Source of the DNA: UBA7378 sp049611805 | GTDB lineage: Bacteria; Pseudomonadota; Alphaproteobacteria; RS24 | NCBI GenBank assembly: GCA_049611805.1 | Contig: JBMZAX010000008.1 | Location: forward strand, 31,763 to 95,762 | Length of the DNA: 64,000 nt | Direction of reading: 5' to 3' | Part shown: positions 43,601 to 52,105 of the stretch, one piece after another | Position numbering within the stretch: position 1 is the first letter of the stretch | How the letters are laid out: each line of letters starts with the position of its first letter | Made by a program: the position numbers and the translations under genes | Notes under the pieces: model-generated | Told to the model about the DNA's origin: nothing | The model's input: the letters and a program-made list of their open reading frames with translations, nothing else | Databases searched by the model: none

Positions 43601-45379
43601 TCAATTGTTTTGGTTGAGCCACCAGCTTTCAAGGCGCATGCCGTAAAGACTGTGTCGATAGGGATGCTCAAGCCGGTTCCAATGCGCCACCCATTGCTTG
43701 TCGGTGTGAAATAGCGGCACGAAATAATGGCCGGTCATCAGCGCGCGGTCGAGCGCGCGGGCCGCGGCGGTGAAATCATCCGGCGTTGCCGCGGCGGTCA
43801 GGGCGGTGATTGCGGCGTCAACCGCGGCGTTTTTAATACCGGCATAATTGCGGCTGCCCGGCGTGTCGGCCGCCGCGCTGCCCCAATAATAGGCTTGCTC
43901 ATTGCCCGGCGACAGCGAGGCGTAATAGCTGTAAATAATCATGTCGAAGTCAAAGTTTTGCAAACGCCGCTGATACTGGCTGGCATCGACAAGCCGCACC
44001 GACAAATCAATGCCGATTTGGGCCAGCATGCGCCGATAGGCCAGCGCTAGGCGTTCGTCTTCACGGCGTTGCACCAAAAGCTCCAGACTGACCGGCGTGC
44101 CGTCGGCGGCGCGCAGTGTTTTGCCGTCAAGCCGGTAGCCGGCCGCTTCCAATATGGCGAGGGCTTCGCGTTTCAGTGCGCGGTCGCGGCCCGACCCGTC
44201 GCTGACGGGGGGTTGGTAGCCGGTCTCCAATGCCTGCTCGGGCAGCCGATCGCCCAGAATTGCGCGTTCGTCCGGTGAGGCAATACGCCCTGCCGCGCTC
44301 AAAGCAGTATTGCCGAAATAGCTTTGCGTGCGGTTGAAAAGCCCGCCATAGAGAATTTTATTGACCCATTGAAAGTCGAACATCAAATCCATGACCTGAC
44401 GCAAGGGCGCGGTGGCGAGAAGCGGTCGGCGCGTATTCATGACAATGGCGCGCAGGCCCGACGGTGTGCCCAGCTTAATGTCCTGTTTTACAATGCGCCC
44501 GTCGCGCGCCGCCGGAAATCCATAACCGCCCAACCATCTCTGGCTGTCGGTTTCCAGCCAGACATCGACCAGGCCGGATTTGAACGCTTCAAAGGCGGCG
44601 CTTTGGTCGCGGTAATAATCATCGACCAGCGTGGAAATATTGTGCCGCCCGGCCATAACCGGCAAATTCGCCCCCCAGTAATTCGGATTGCGCAGGAACC
44701 TGACTTGCGCGCCCGGCGTTATTTCCTCGACGACATACGGCCCCGACCCAATCGGAAAATCCAGCGTCGCGGCCTGTATGTCGCGGCTCTCGTAAATATG
44801 TTTCGGCAGTATCGGCATCAGCCCGATAATCAGCGCCATTTCGCGATCGGCGGTTTCGGGGTCAAAATGAAAGCTGATGCTGTTGTCGGAGGGCCGCGAA
44901 ATATGCGTCACCCGCCCGTAATAATAACGGTGGTTGGGGCGGCCCTTGTCGCGCAAGGTTTCCCAGCTAAAGGCGACGTCTTGCGTCGTCACCTGTGTGC
45001 CATCGGAAAATTTTGCCGCCGGATTGAGCGTGAAGGTCACATAACTGCGATCGGCGGGCGTGAACACTTTTTCGGCAAGCAAGGGGTAGAGCGCAAAAGC
45101 TTCGTCATAATTGCGTTCGAGAAGACTTTCAAAAACCCGCTCGCGCAAATTGCGCGCAACATTGCCGCGCACGGAAAACGGATTGAGGCTGTCGAAATTG
45201 CCATATTGGGCCTGCACCATTTTGCCGCCTTGCAGGGCACGTTTGTCGGCGTAAGGAAATGAGGAAAATCCGGGCGCCAGCTTGGGCGCGCCGTGCATGG
45301 CCAGCCCGTCGGCGCGGGCGGGCAAAATGGCCGTCAGGCACAAAAGAAAGGCGAGGGGCAAAAAGCGGCGTGTGGCCAT
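43601..45379 (-). CDS. Family 5 extracellular solute-binding protein (YejA/oligopeptide type)
   Basis: Periplasmic component of a peptide-type ABC importer. With the ATG at 45379 the protein has 592 residues: a signal peptide (core FLPLAFLLCLTAIL, cleavage near ARA-DGL), then the SBP_bac_5 domain with FDSLNPFSVRGN, YVTFTLNPAAKFSDGT and IGSGPYVVEEI, which fits the YejA subgroup. No permease or ATPase genes are beside it. It starts two bases after the acyltransferase stop, so it belongs to the minus-strand unit YiiX-like - acyltransferase - binding protein. An in-frame TTG eight codons upstream is less likely. Confidence 0.88.
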   Translation of the reverse strand: MATRRFLPLAFLLCLTAILPARADGLAMHGAPKLAPGFSSFPYADKRALQGGKMVQAQYGNFDSLNPFSVRGNVARNLRERVFESLLERNYDEAFALYPLLAEKVFTPADRSYVTFTLNPAAKFSDGTQVTTQDVAFSWETLRDKGRPNHRYYYGRVTHISRPSDNSISFHFDPETADREMALIIGLMPILPKHIYESRDIQAATLDFPIGSGPYVVEEITPGAQVRFLRNPNYWGANLPVMAGRHNISTLVDDYYRDQSAAFEAFKSGLVDVWLETDSQRWLGGYGFPAARDGRIVKQDIKLGTPSGLRAIVMNTRRPLLATAPLRQVMDLMFDFQWVNKILYGGLFNRTQSYFGNTALSAAGRIASPDERAILGDRLPEQALETGYQPPVSDGSGRDRALKREALAILEAAGYRLDGKTLRAADGTPVSLELLVQRREDERLALAYRRMLAQIGIDLSVRLVDASQYQRRLQNFDFDMIIYSYYASLSPGNEQAYYWGSAAADTPGSRNYAGIKNAAVDAAITALTAAATPDDFTAAARALDRALMTGHYFVPLFHTDKQWVAHWNRLEHPYRHSLYGMRLESWWLNQNN

Positions 45380-45381
45380 TG

Positions 45382-46107
45382 TCAATCCTGTCTGCCGGGC
45401 CAAATGAGATGGCGTATCCAGCTAAAATAATTATTGTCTTTATGGTTCAGGTAATGCAGATATCTTGTTGTTTTTCTGTAAGAATTTATATCTTCAAACA
45501 TGGCCGCACGGGTTTTGAAAATGGCGGTTTCATCCAGCTTTCGTATCTCGCGCGCCGGATTTCCCGCCGCCACAACATTGGCCGGAATATCACCCGTCAC
45601 CACCGCGCCCGCACCGATGACGCTGTTGCGCCCAATGGTAACGCCCTTGCATATTTTGCAGCCTTCGCCCAGCCAGACATTATCCTCAAGGCGAATGGCG
45701 GCGACTGGCCCCGGCGATGCGAGCCGGTCATATATTTCGTGCCAGTCCGAATCTGAGATGTAAACGCGGCTGGCGACCATCACATTGTCGCCAATCTCGA
45801 CAGAACCCGCCGACACAATTTGCAGACCCGGCGTGAGCAACACATTGTCGCCAATGCGGATGGTGCCGTTTCCGCCTTTGCCGTCGGGCCATGTACACAG
45901 GCGTGACATCTGCCCGCGTGCGGTTTGAATATGCACATTGTCGCCCAGATGAATATCGGGCCCGTAAATTTCCAGCCGTTGCCCGCCGACAATTTCAAGG
46001 CCGGACCCCACACTGTCAAACTGCGGCACGATGCGCCAGCGCGTGTAAAAAGCCCGCGCCGCATTAATGAGCAGGCGCACCGAATAGGGTTTGTTATCAC
46101 GTCTCAT
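45382..46107 (-). CDS. Hexapeptide-repeat acyltransferase (WbbJ/LbH type)
   Basis: Probable O-acetyl or acyl transferase acting on a sugar or envelope glycan. The 241-residue protein has a left-handed beta-helix region from about residue 35 to 190, with IRIGDNVLLTPGLQIV, VEIGDNVMVASRVYISDSDWH, LGEGCKICKGVTIGRNSVIGAGAVVTGDIPANVVAAGNP written here only as its repeat pattern [IV]GxxxxI. The AGNPAREI ending of the repeat region is typical of the xenobiotic/sugar acetyltransferase group. Overlaps the upstream papain-fold gene by 11 bp and abuts the binding-protein gene. Acceptor unknown. Confidence 0.8.
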   Translation of the reverse strand: MRRDNKPYSVRLLINAARAFYTRWRIVPQFDSVGSGLEIVGGQRLEIYGPDIHLGDNVHIQTARGQMSRLCTWPDGKGGNGTIRIGDNVLLTPGLQIVSAGSVEIGDNVMVASRVYISDSDWHEIYDRLASPGPVAAIRLEDNVWLGEGCKICKGVTIGRNSVIGAGAVVTGDIPANVVAAGNPAREIRKLDETAIFKTRAAMFEDINSYRKTTRYLHYLNHKDNNYFSWIRHLIWPGRQD

Positions 46108-46855
46108 GGGGCTCGATCGCCTGCCGGTTCCAGTTAAAGCTCTTATAGTCGGGGTTTTTGAGAATGAGCGGCTTGACGATATCGAAATAGGGCGACACGT
46201 CGAAATCGCGCGGGGTGAAGAGCGAATGATGACGAATATGCAAGACTTCGCGCTGGTTTTCCACCGTTACGTCCGGCAAAATCGGGTAGCCGACAGACTG
46301 GAAGGCGCGCGCGATGAGGGTTGAACATATGGCTTGCGAGGGCTCGCCACTGCCCAGCGCAATCATGCGGCGGCGCCATTTGACCGGCACGGGCGGTTGC
46401 GGCAGCAAATAGCGCGCAAGATCAATCACATTTTTGACATCATAGGCCGTGCCCAGTGCGTCGATCATATAGGCAATAAGGGCTTCGCGGTCTTGCGTGG
46501 TAATCAGGGTCGGCCGGCAAATGCGGGTGTTGTAGCCCAGATATTTGGTCAGCGAACTGGCAATGGCCCCGCGCGACACATCGGCTTCAATCAGGCAGGC
46601 CGGATAGCCAAATTCGTCTTTCAGCGCGTGGTCTTCGCCAATATAGAGGGCGGCGTGCGACCAGGTGGATTGCGTCAGATATTTAATCGCCGTCGATATG
46701 CGCTGATTGCCCTCGACCAGCAACACATCGCCCGGCTGCAGGCTGGCGCGCAAATCGGTCAGCGGCACAAACTGGTGCGCCTGATAATTCAGAACCGGCT
46801 TTTCGATATACCGGATAATAATCTGACTGAGAAAACGGGTTATGGAACGCATCAT
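46097..46855 (-). CDS. YiiX/YebB-like permuted papain-fold (NlpC/P60 superfamily) protein
   Basis: Likely a cysteine peptidase, amidase or acyltransferase of the permuted NlpC/P60 fold. The 252-residue protein has LQPGDVLLVEG, then the His motif TWSHAALYIGED (about residue 70) and a later Cys motif QAICSTLIARAF (about residue 195), the reversed order of His and Cys that defines the permuted group. No clear signal peptide, but an amphipathic N-terminus (FLSQIIIRYIEKPVL) could bind membrane. Lies 27 bp downstream of hspQ and overlaps the acyltransferase gene. Substrate unknown; lipid or peptidoglycan are both known for relatives. Confidence 0.75.
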   Translation of the reverse strand: MMRSITRFLSQIIIRYIEKPVLNYQAHQFVPLTDLRASLQPGDVLLVEGNQRISTAIKYLTQSTWSHAALYIGEDHALKDEFGYPACLIEADVSRGAIASSLTKYLGYNTRICRPTLITTQDREALIAYMIDALGTAYDVKNVIDLARYLLPQPPVPVKWRRRMIALGSGEPSQAICSTLIARAFQSVGYPILPDVTVENQREVLHIRHHSLFTPRDFDVSPYFDIVKPLILKNPDYKSFNWNRQAIEPHET

Positions 46856-46882
46856 GCCGGAATGTGCCTTGCGGCATGGGGG

Positions 46883-47212
46883 TTAATGGGTCTGGTTGAC
46901 CCGAACGACATAGCGGGCTCCGTCAAATTCGTCGAAAATCTCTTCGACCTGCGGATGGCGCACGGGCTCGGCGCTGGTGTCGGGCAACAGATTTTGCTCC
47001 GATACATAGGCGACATATTCGGTCTGTTCGTTTTCCGCCAGCAGATGGTAAAAGGGCTGGTCTTTGCGCGGGCGCACTTCGGCGGGAATCGACAACCACC
47101 ACTCTTCGGTGTTGTTGAATGTCGGATCAACATCAAAAATGACGCCGCGAAAGGGGAAAAGCCGATGTTTCACGACCTCGCCGATCTGGAATTTTGCTTT
47201 TTTCTCTATCAT
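46883..47212 (-). CDS. hspQ: Heat shock protein HspQ
   Basis: Small hemimethylated-DNA-binding/YccV-fold protein; in enterobacteria HspQ is a specificity enhancer of the Lon protease. With the start at 47212 it has 109 residues, MIEKKAKFQIGEVVKHRLFPF at the N-terminus (positions 1-21), FRGVIFDVDPTF, and QPFYHLLAEN, the family core. A longer frame to 47251 adds 13 unrelated residues. It is the first gene before the papain-fold gene; no heat-shock promoter was identified. Confidence 0.9.
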   Translation of the reverse strand: MIEKKAKFQIGEVVKHRLFPFRGVIFDVDPTFNNTEEWWLSIPAEVRPRKDQPFYHLLAENEQTEYVAYVSEQNLLPDTSAEPVRHPQVEEIFDEFDGARYVVRVNQTH

Positions 47213-47357
47213 CACACCACCATCATTCGCAATTTTCACACGCTTGTCCATACACCAGTGAAGTTGAAGTCTAAGTTAATGGCCCAAGCGCGGGCCTAAC
47301 CGCCGGATAACCTTTAAATAGGAAGTCTTCCCCGACATTGCGACCGGTGCTTTGTTG

Positions 47358-48614
47358 TTATTTTGCCGCGCGCGCGCCGTTGATTTGGCGTATGCAGGCG
47401 TCCGGCGACCCGGCCGCCAGCAGCAGGAGAAAAGCCAGAACACTCGACCCGCCCACGGCGAGGAAGGCATTTTGATAGCCGCCGCCAAAATCATAAATGG
47501 TCCCGATTAAAATCGGGCCCGCCGCCACACCGAAATTCATAATCAGCTGGTTGTAGCTCAGAATGCGGGGGAAATCGCGCGTGCCGAAAGCGCGCCCGAT
47601 GAGAAGCGGCCCCGACATCAGAATATTGCCCACCATGGCACCGAAAAATGCGGTGGCCGCCGACACATAGGCGTCCCCGTCGGCAAAGGCGATGACCGCC
47701 ATCGCCAGTCCTTGCAAAAAATACAAGGTAAGGACAAACGGGTAGAGGCTGATTTTGTCCAGAAAACTTCCGCAAATGAGCCGCGATACAAACGAGCATC
47801 CGGCCAGAAGCGAAACACTGATGGTGGCCGTTTCCGGCGTCGCGCGCTCCAGCGCCCAACTGTAAATATGGGCGATGGCCCCCACTTGCGACAGCAGGGC
47901 AAACAGGGAGGCAAAGGCGCTGAGCAGAAAAAAGCGCGTGCGGATGGCGCGTGCCGCCTCAATGCCGTCGCCCCCCGGCGTGTCGGCGTCATCGGCGGTT
48001 TCGGTGCCATCGGGGTTCAGGCCCATGCTCGCCGGATCGGGGCGCATGAAGAAAAGTGAGATTGGAAGCATCATCAAAATAAGAATGATGGTGAACGGGC
48101 TGCGCACGGCCGCGAGGCCGCCTGCGCCCATAAGTTCCGCCAATATGGGCGTCAGCAAAATGCCGCCCAGCGACAATCCCGATTGGGTGAGCGCCAGCGC
48201 CAGAGCCCGACGGCGCACGAACCAGCGCGCTGCAAGCGTTGTCGCAGGCACAAGCGCGGTCATGGCATAGCCGATGCCCAATGCAACATAGAGCGCGTAA
48301 AGATGTGTCAGGCTCTGCATTGACGGAATGGCAAGGAATGCCGCCGCAATAACGAGCGTGCCGGTCGCGATGGTGTATCGCAGGTCGAAGCGCGAGATTA
48401 ATTCGCCGACGGCAATGCCCGCCAGTCCGGAACTGAACAAAAACAGCGTGTTGGCGGCAGAAACCTGCGCCACTGAAAATTCGGTTTCCTTGACGATGTT
48501 TTCAAGGAAAACCGACATGGCATAGAAAATCAAACCGGAGCCGATCATCAGGCAATAGGCGGTGGCGGCAAGAACGGCCCAGCCGAAAAATGGTTTGGTA
48601 GCGGTTTGCGACAT
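47358..48614 (-). CDS. Major facilitator superfamily transporter
   Basis: Secondary carrier in the inner membrane. The protein proper starts at ATG 48614 (418 residues, 12 predicted helices); the open frame continues 182 codons upstream to 49160 but that part overlaps the GST gene and has no coding character. The N-terminal FFGWAVLAATAYCLMIGSGL, the loop RWFVRRRALALALTQSGLSLGG and overall layout resemble the oxalate/formate antiporter (OFA) and monocarboxylate-like group. Divergent from the GST gene across a 162-bp region with two small palindromes. Substrate unknown. Confidence 0.88.
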   Translation of the reverse strand: MSQTATKPFFGWAVLAATAYCLMIGSGLIFYAMSVFLENIVKETEFSVAQVSAANTLFLFSSGLAGIAVGELISRFDLRYTIATGTLVIAAAFLAIPSMQSLTHLYALYVALGIGYAMTALVPATTLAARWFVRRRALALALTQSGLSLGGILLTPILAELMGAGGLAAVRSPFTIILILMMLPISLFFMRPDPASMGLNPDGTETADDADTPGGDGIEAARAIRTRFFLLSAFASLFALLSQVGAIAHIYSWALERATPETATISVSLLAGCSFVSRLICGSFLDKISLYPFVLTLYFLQGLAMAVIAFADGDAYVSAATAFFGAMVGNILMSGPLLIGRAFGTRDFPRILSYNQLIMNFGVAAGPILIGTIYDFGGGYQNAFLAVGGSSVLAFLLLLAAGSPDACIRQINGARAAK

Positions 48615-48640
48615 GCAAAGTCTCTTGTGCGGTTGTCTTG

Positions 48641-48658
48641 AAAAATCTTGCGATTTTT
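48641..48658. promoter_or_regulatory. Palindrome in the MFS-GST divergent region
   Basis: AAAAATC-TTGC-GATTTTT is a perfect 7-bp inverted repeat; a second one, ACCAC-TGTTAG-GTGGT, lies at 48727-48742. Either could be an operator for the divergent transporter and GST genes. No regulator gene is adjacent. Confidence 0.25.
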
Positions 48659-48776
48659 GCGGGATGCCAGCGCTGGGGCGGCGGTCGGCGGTTGAACTCT
48701 GTCGTTGTTTTATGCGAAGAATTTGTACCACTGTTAGGTGGTTCATGTCTGCAAATGAATATCCGGGGAATATCCA

Positions 48777-49397
48777 ATGAAACTTTACACCTCGCCGATT
48801 GGCCCCAGCCCGCATATTGCGCGCATTCTTTTCGCGCTCAAGGAAATCGACCCGCAGATTGTCGAGGTGGATATGCTGGGACTGGAAAACCGGCAAGATG
48901 ATTATTTGCGCATTAATCCGGCCGGGCAGGTGCCCTGTCTGGTGACAGATGAGGGCGTCACGATTGCCGAATTGTCGGTGATTGCCGAATATCTTGACGA
49001 GATTAAGCCCGACCCGGTTCTGACTGGTGAAACGGCCGCCGAACGCGCCGTGACACGGATGCGGATGCGCCAATGCGATTTTCTTATTTTTGCGCCGATG
49101 GTGCTTGGCTATCGGCATGGCGAGGGTCGCAAGTTTTTCGGCCCCCGCATAACTTTGCATGACGGCGTTTCCGAACCGGCCAAAGCCATTGCACAGGAGG
49201 GGCTTGCCTGGCTCGACCCGCTGCTGGAGGGGCAGGATTACATATGCGGCGACCGGCTGACTTATGTGGACATCATATTTTTCGTCACGGTCGGTTTTTT
49301 CGCCGGACAGGGGCAGCCGCTTGACCCGTCACTGAAAAATCTAGCCCGATTAATGGCGCGCCTTGAAGCACATGAGATTGTCGGGGGAACGCCATAA
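48777..49397 (+). CDS. Glutathione S-transferase family protein
   Basis: Cytosolic GST. The 206-residue protein has the N-terminal thioredoxin-like domain (about 1-78) starting KLYTSPIGPSPHIARILFAL, with the glutathione contacts NPAGQVPCLV and ELSVIAEYLDE, and a C-terminal all-helical domain with a GDRLTYVDIIFFV motif equivalent to the conserved N-capping box. The catalytic residue is likely the Ser of the SPIGPS loop rather than Cys. Its stop overlaps the next start as TAATG, so it is coupled to the thioesterase. Substrate cannot be predicted. Confidence 0.88.
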   Translation: MKLYTSPIGPSPHIARILFALKEIDPQIVEVDMLGLENRQDDYLRINPAGQVPCLVTDEGVTIAELSVIAEYLDEIKPDPVLTGETAAERAVTRMRMRQCDFLIFAPMVLGYRHGEGRKFFGPRITLHDGVSEPAKAIAQEGLAWLDPLLEGQDYICGDRLTYVDIIFFVTVGFFAGQGQPLDPSLKNLARLMARLEAHEIVGGTP

Positions 49398-49822
49398 TGC
49401 GCGACCTGCCGATAGACGCGTCCGCCACGCCGGACTCGGAACTTGCAAAACTCATTGGCCGCAAAATTCTGGCCTTCGATACCGAGACCGGACAGGTTGA
49501 GGTGGGGTTCACCATAAGCGAGGCTTTCATCAACATGCAGGGCGTTTTGCATGGCGGGGCCTATGCAACAATGCTTGATACCGCCTGCGGTGTCGCCATA
49601 CGGGCTCGGCTGGACATGGAAAAATATGCCGGCCACGCCACGTTGGAACTGAAAACAAGCTATCTCAAAGCCGGTGCGCCGGGCGATTATCTGGCAAAGG
49701 GGCAGGTGCAAAGAATAGGCAAGTCTATCGCTTTTGCAGATGCGACCCTTTATAATAGTGATAGTGAACTGGTTGGCAGCGCGAGCGCGACCTTTATTCT
49801 GCGCCCGCGAAAGCCCAAGTAA
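49397..49822 (+). CDS. PaaI-family hotdog thioesterase
   Basis: Probable acyl-CoA or aryl-CoA thioesterase. The 141-residue single hotdog domain has the PaaI motif MQGVLHGGAYATMLDTACG around residues 48-66, where the HGG loop and the following Asp are the usual catalytic positions, and ELKTSYLKAGAPGDYLAKG in the central strands. No ACP partner is near. Coupled to the GST gene by a TAATG overlap and followed after 36 bp by the DUF3604 gene on the same strand; a shared detoxification or lipid function is possible but not shown. Confidence 0.86.
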   Translation: MRDLPIDASATPDSELAKLIGRKILAFDTETGQVEVGFTISEAFINMQGVLHGGAYATMLDTACGVAIRARLDMEKYAGHATLELKTSYLKAGAPGDYLAKGQVQRIGKSIAFADATLYNSDSELVGSASATFILRPRKPK

Positions 49823-49858
49823 ATCAAGCCCCAAATCGGGCGTGATTGGGGAAGATAG

Positions 49859-52102
49859 ATGAACAATGGTAAAGTGAGTATCTGGCGCACGGCGCTGGGT
49901 TTGGTTGTGACGGGTTTGATTGTCGGGGGCGTTTATTTTCTGTCCATGGCGATTGAACTTTTTGGCAATGAGCGCGACCCCGGCCAGATAACCGGCGCCG
50001 CCTTGCCCGGCGTTCTGGTGCAGGCACGCCAAGCCGAACAACAGGCCATTGCCCGCGGCATGAAGGCCGACACCGACAAGCAGATTTTGTTCGGGGATTT
50101 GCACGTTCACACAACCAATTCGACGGATGCGTTTTTGTGGTCGCTGCCGATTTACGGCGGGGAGGGCGCGCACCCTCTGGCTGATGCCTGCGATTTTGCC
50201 CGCCATTGTTCGGCAATAGATTTCTGGGCGATTACCGACCATGCGGAGGCATCAACACCGAAACGCTGGCAGGATGCCAAGCATAGCATTCGTGCCTGCA
50301 ATGCGGTGGCGGATGGTGCGAAAGACCCCGATCTCGTGAGTTTTGTCGGGTTTGAATGGACGCAGGTCGGGCAGACGCCGGACGGGCATTACGGACACAA
50401 AAACGTCATTTTCCGCGATCTTGAAGACGCGAAAATCTCCAAACGCCCGATTGCATCGGGCGGTGTAACCGTGCGGGCATTGCGCACGCAAGGCAAGGAT
50501 TTGGTGCCGTTGGTGCTTCCCGTTCTGGATTTCAGCAATCGCAAGGAATATTTCGACATTCGCCGTTTTTTGCAAAATGCCGCCGATACGGCCTTGTGCG
50601 ACCCTGACACGCCTGTCGAAAACCTGCCTGCATCATGTTTTGAAGTGGCCGAAACACCGGCTGAGCTTTTTGCCAGCCTCGATGCGCAAGGCGTTGACCC
50701 GCTGGTTATTCCCCACGGCACGACTTGGGGGTTTTACACGCCAACCGGCACCACATTCGACAAGCATTTGAAGGCTGAAAACCAACCGGAACGCTATCGC
50801 TTGCTGGAAATCATGTCCGGACACGGCAATTCCGAGGAATATCGCGACTGGCGGTCGGTAATCGCGGCTGAAGATGGCCTGACCGCGACCTGTCCGTCAC
50901 CGCGGCCCGATTACCTGCCAATGTGCTGGCAGGCCGGTGAGATTATTCGCGACCGTTGTCTGGAAGCCGGTGAAGACGGCCGGACATGCGAAGCGCGCGC
51001 GGCGGCGGCACGCCTCAATGCCGCCAATAGCAGTGTGGCGGCGCATTTGACGGTGCCGGGCACAAAAATCGAAGAATGGCTGGATGCCGGCCAATGTCGT
51101 GATTGTTTCTTGCCGGCTTTCGGATATCGCCCCGGCGGCAGCGCGCAATATGCCCTTGCGCTGAGTAATTTTGACACGGACGGCGCGCCGGCGCGCTTTA
51201 AATGGGGGTTCATTGCCTCCAGTGACAATCACCGCGCACGCCCCGGCACCGGATATAAGCCGATCGACCGCCTGCGCCAGACCGAAGCCGCACGCGTTCC
51301 GGGGCAATGGCGCCCGCGAATATTTCCCAAGGGTGAGGCAATAGCCGAGACATATGTCATTGATCCGGAAACGGTGATGAATTTGGGCTTTGCCGCCACC
51401 GAGATGGAAAGACAGGCGAGTTTCTGGACAACGGGCGGCTTGGCCGCCGTGCATTCGCAAGGGCGCTCGCGCGACGCCATTTTCGACGCGCTGGAACGCC
51501 GCGAGACATATGGCACAAGCGGGCCGCGCATTCTGTTGTGGTTCAACACGGCAGACGGCACGCCCATGGGTGGCACGGTGCGCACGGACACAGCCCCGAT
51601 ATTTGAAGTCAAAGCGGTTGGAGCGCATAAGCAAAAGCCCGGATGTCCGGAAGACACGCTCGACCTTCTGGGCGCGGAGCGGGTGCAAAAACTGTGCGCC
51701 AATGAATGTTATAATCCGAGTGATGAGCGCTTGCGGATTTCGCGCATCGAAATCATCCGCATACGCCCGCAAATCTCGCCGGATGAGAAGGTCGAGGGCC
51801 TGATTGAAGATCCGTGGATGGTGCATGAATGTGAAGGCGACGGGGAAGGGTGCGCGTTTACCTTTTCCGATCCGGCGTTTAAACAGGGCGAACGCATGGC
51901 AACCTATTATGCGCGCGCGATACAAGAACCGACGGAACGCATCAATGCCGATAATCTGCGATGCACTTATGATGCCGAGGGCAATTGCCTGAAGGTCAAT
52001 ATGTGTTATGGCGACGACAGAACGGCCCTTGATGACGAATGCACGCGCCCCGTGGAAGAGCGCGCATGGTCGTCACCGATTTTCGTTGAATATCAGAAAT
52101 AG
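49859..52102 (+). CDS. DUF3604 protein (PHP-like metallohydrolase, membrane-anchored)
   Basis: Large protein of uncertain function. The 747 residues start with one membrane helix (about 11-36, LGLVVTGLIVGGVYFLS), so the rest is probably periplasmic. The catalytic-looking region has GDLHVHTTNSTDAF (two His) and WAITDHAEAS, the metal-binding layout of PHP-type phosphoesterases, followed by VIPHGTTWGFYTP and SSDNHRARPGTGYKP. Paired cysteines across the middle and C-terminus fit an exported disulfide-containing protein. DUF3604 members are common in marine bacteria; the substrate is unknown. Third gene of a likely GST-thioesterase-DUF3604 unit, convergent with the reductase. Confidence 0.85.
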   Translation: MNNGKVSIWRTALGLVVTGLIVGGVYFLSMAIELFGNERDPGQITGAALPGVLVQARQAEQQAIARGMKADTDKQILFGDLHVHTTNSTDAFLWSLPIYGGEGAHPLADACDFARHCSAIDFWAITDHAEASTPKRWQDAKHSIRACNAVADGAKDPDLVSFVGFEWTQVGQTPDGHYGHKNVIFRDLEDAKISKRPIASGGVTVRALRTQGKDLVPLVLPVLDFSNRKEYFDIRRFLQNAADTALCDPDTPVENLPASCFEVAETPAELFASLDAQGVDPLVIPHGTTWGFYTPTGTTFDKHLKAENQPERYRLLEIMSGHGNSEEYRDWRSVIAAEDGLTATCPSPRPDYLPMCWQAGEIIRDRCLEAGEDGRTCEARAAAARLNAANSSVAAHLTVPGTKIEEWLDAGQCRDCFLPAFGYRPGGSAQYALALSNFDTDGAPARFKWGFIASSDNHRARPGTGYKPIDRLRQTEAARVPGQWRPRIFPKGEAIAETYVIDPETVMNLGFAATEMERQASFWTTGGLAAVHSQGRSRDAIFDALERRETYGTSGPRILLWFNTADGTPMGGTVRTDTAPIFEVKAVGAHKQKPGCPEDTLDLLGAERVQKLCANECYNPSDERLRISRIEIIRIRPQISPDEKVEGLIEDPWMVHECEGDGEGCAFTFSDPAFKQGERMATYYARAIQEPTERINADNLRCTYDAEGNCLKVNMCYGDDRTALDDECTRPVEERAWSSPIFVEYQK

Positions 52103-52105
52103 CGG

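Noticed and set aside
47270..47300. GGCCC-AAGCGC-GGGCC hairpin downstream of the MFS gene as a terminator
   Set aside because: Stem of only five pairs with no T-run on the relevant strand; too weak to list as a terminator.
48615..49160. 182-codon N-terminal extension of the MFS transporter
   Set aside because: It overlaps the GST gene on the other strand, is not hydrophobic, and a normal MFS N-terminus begins at 48614.
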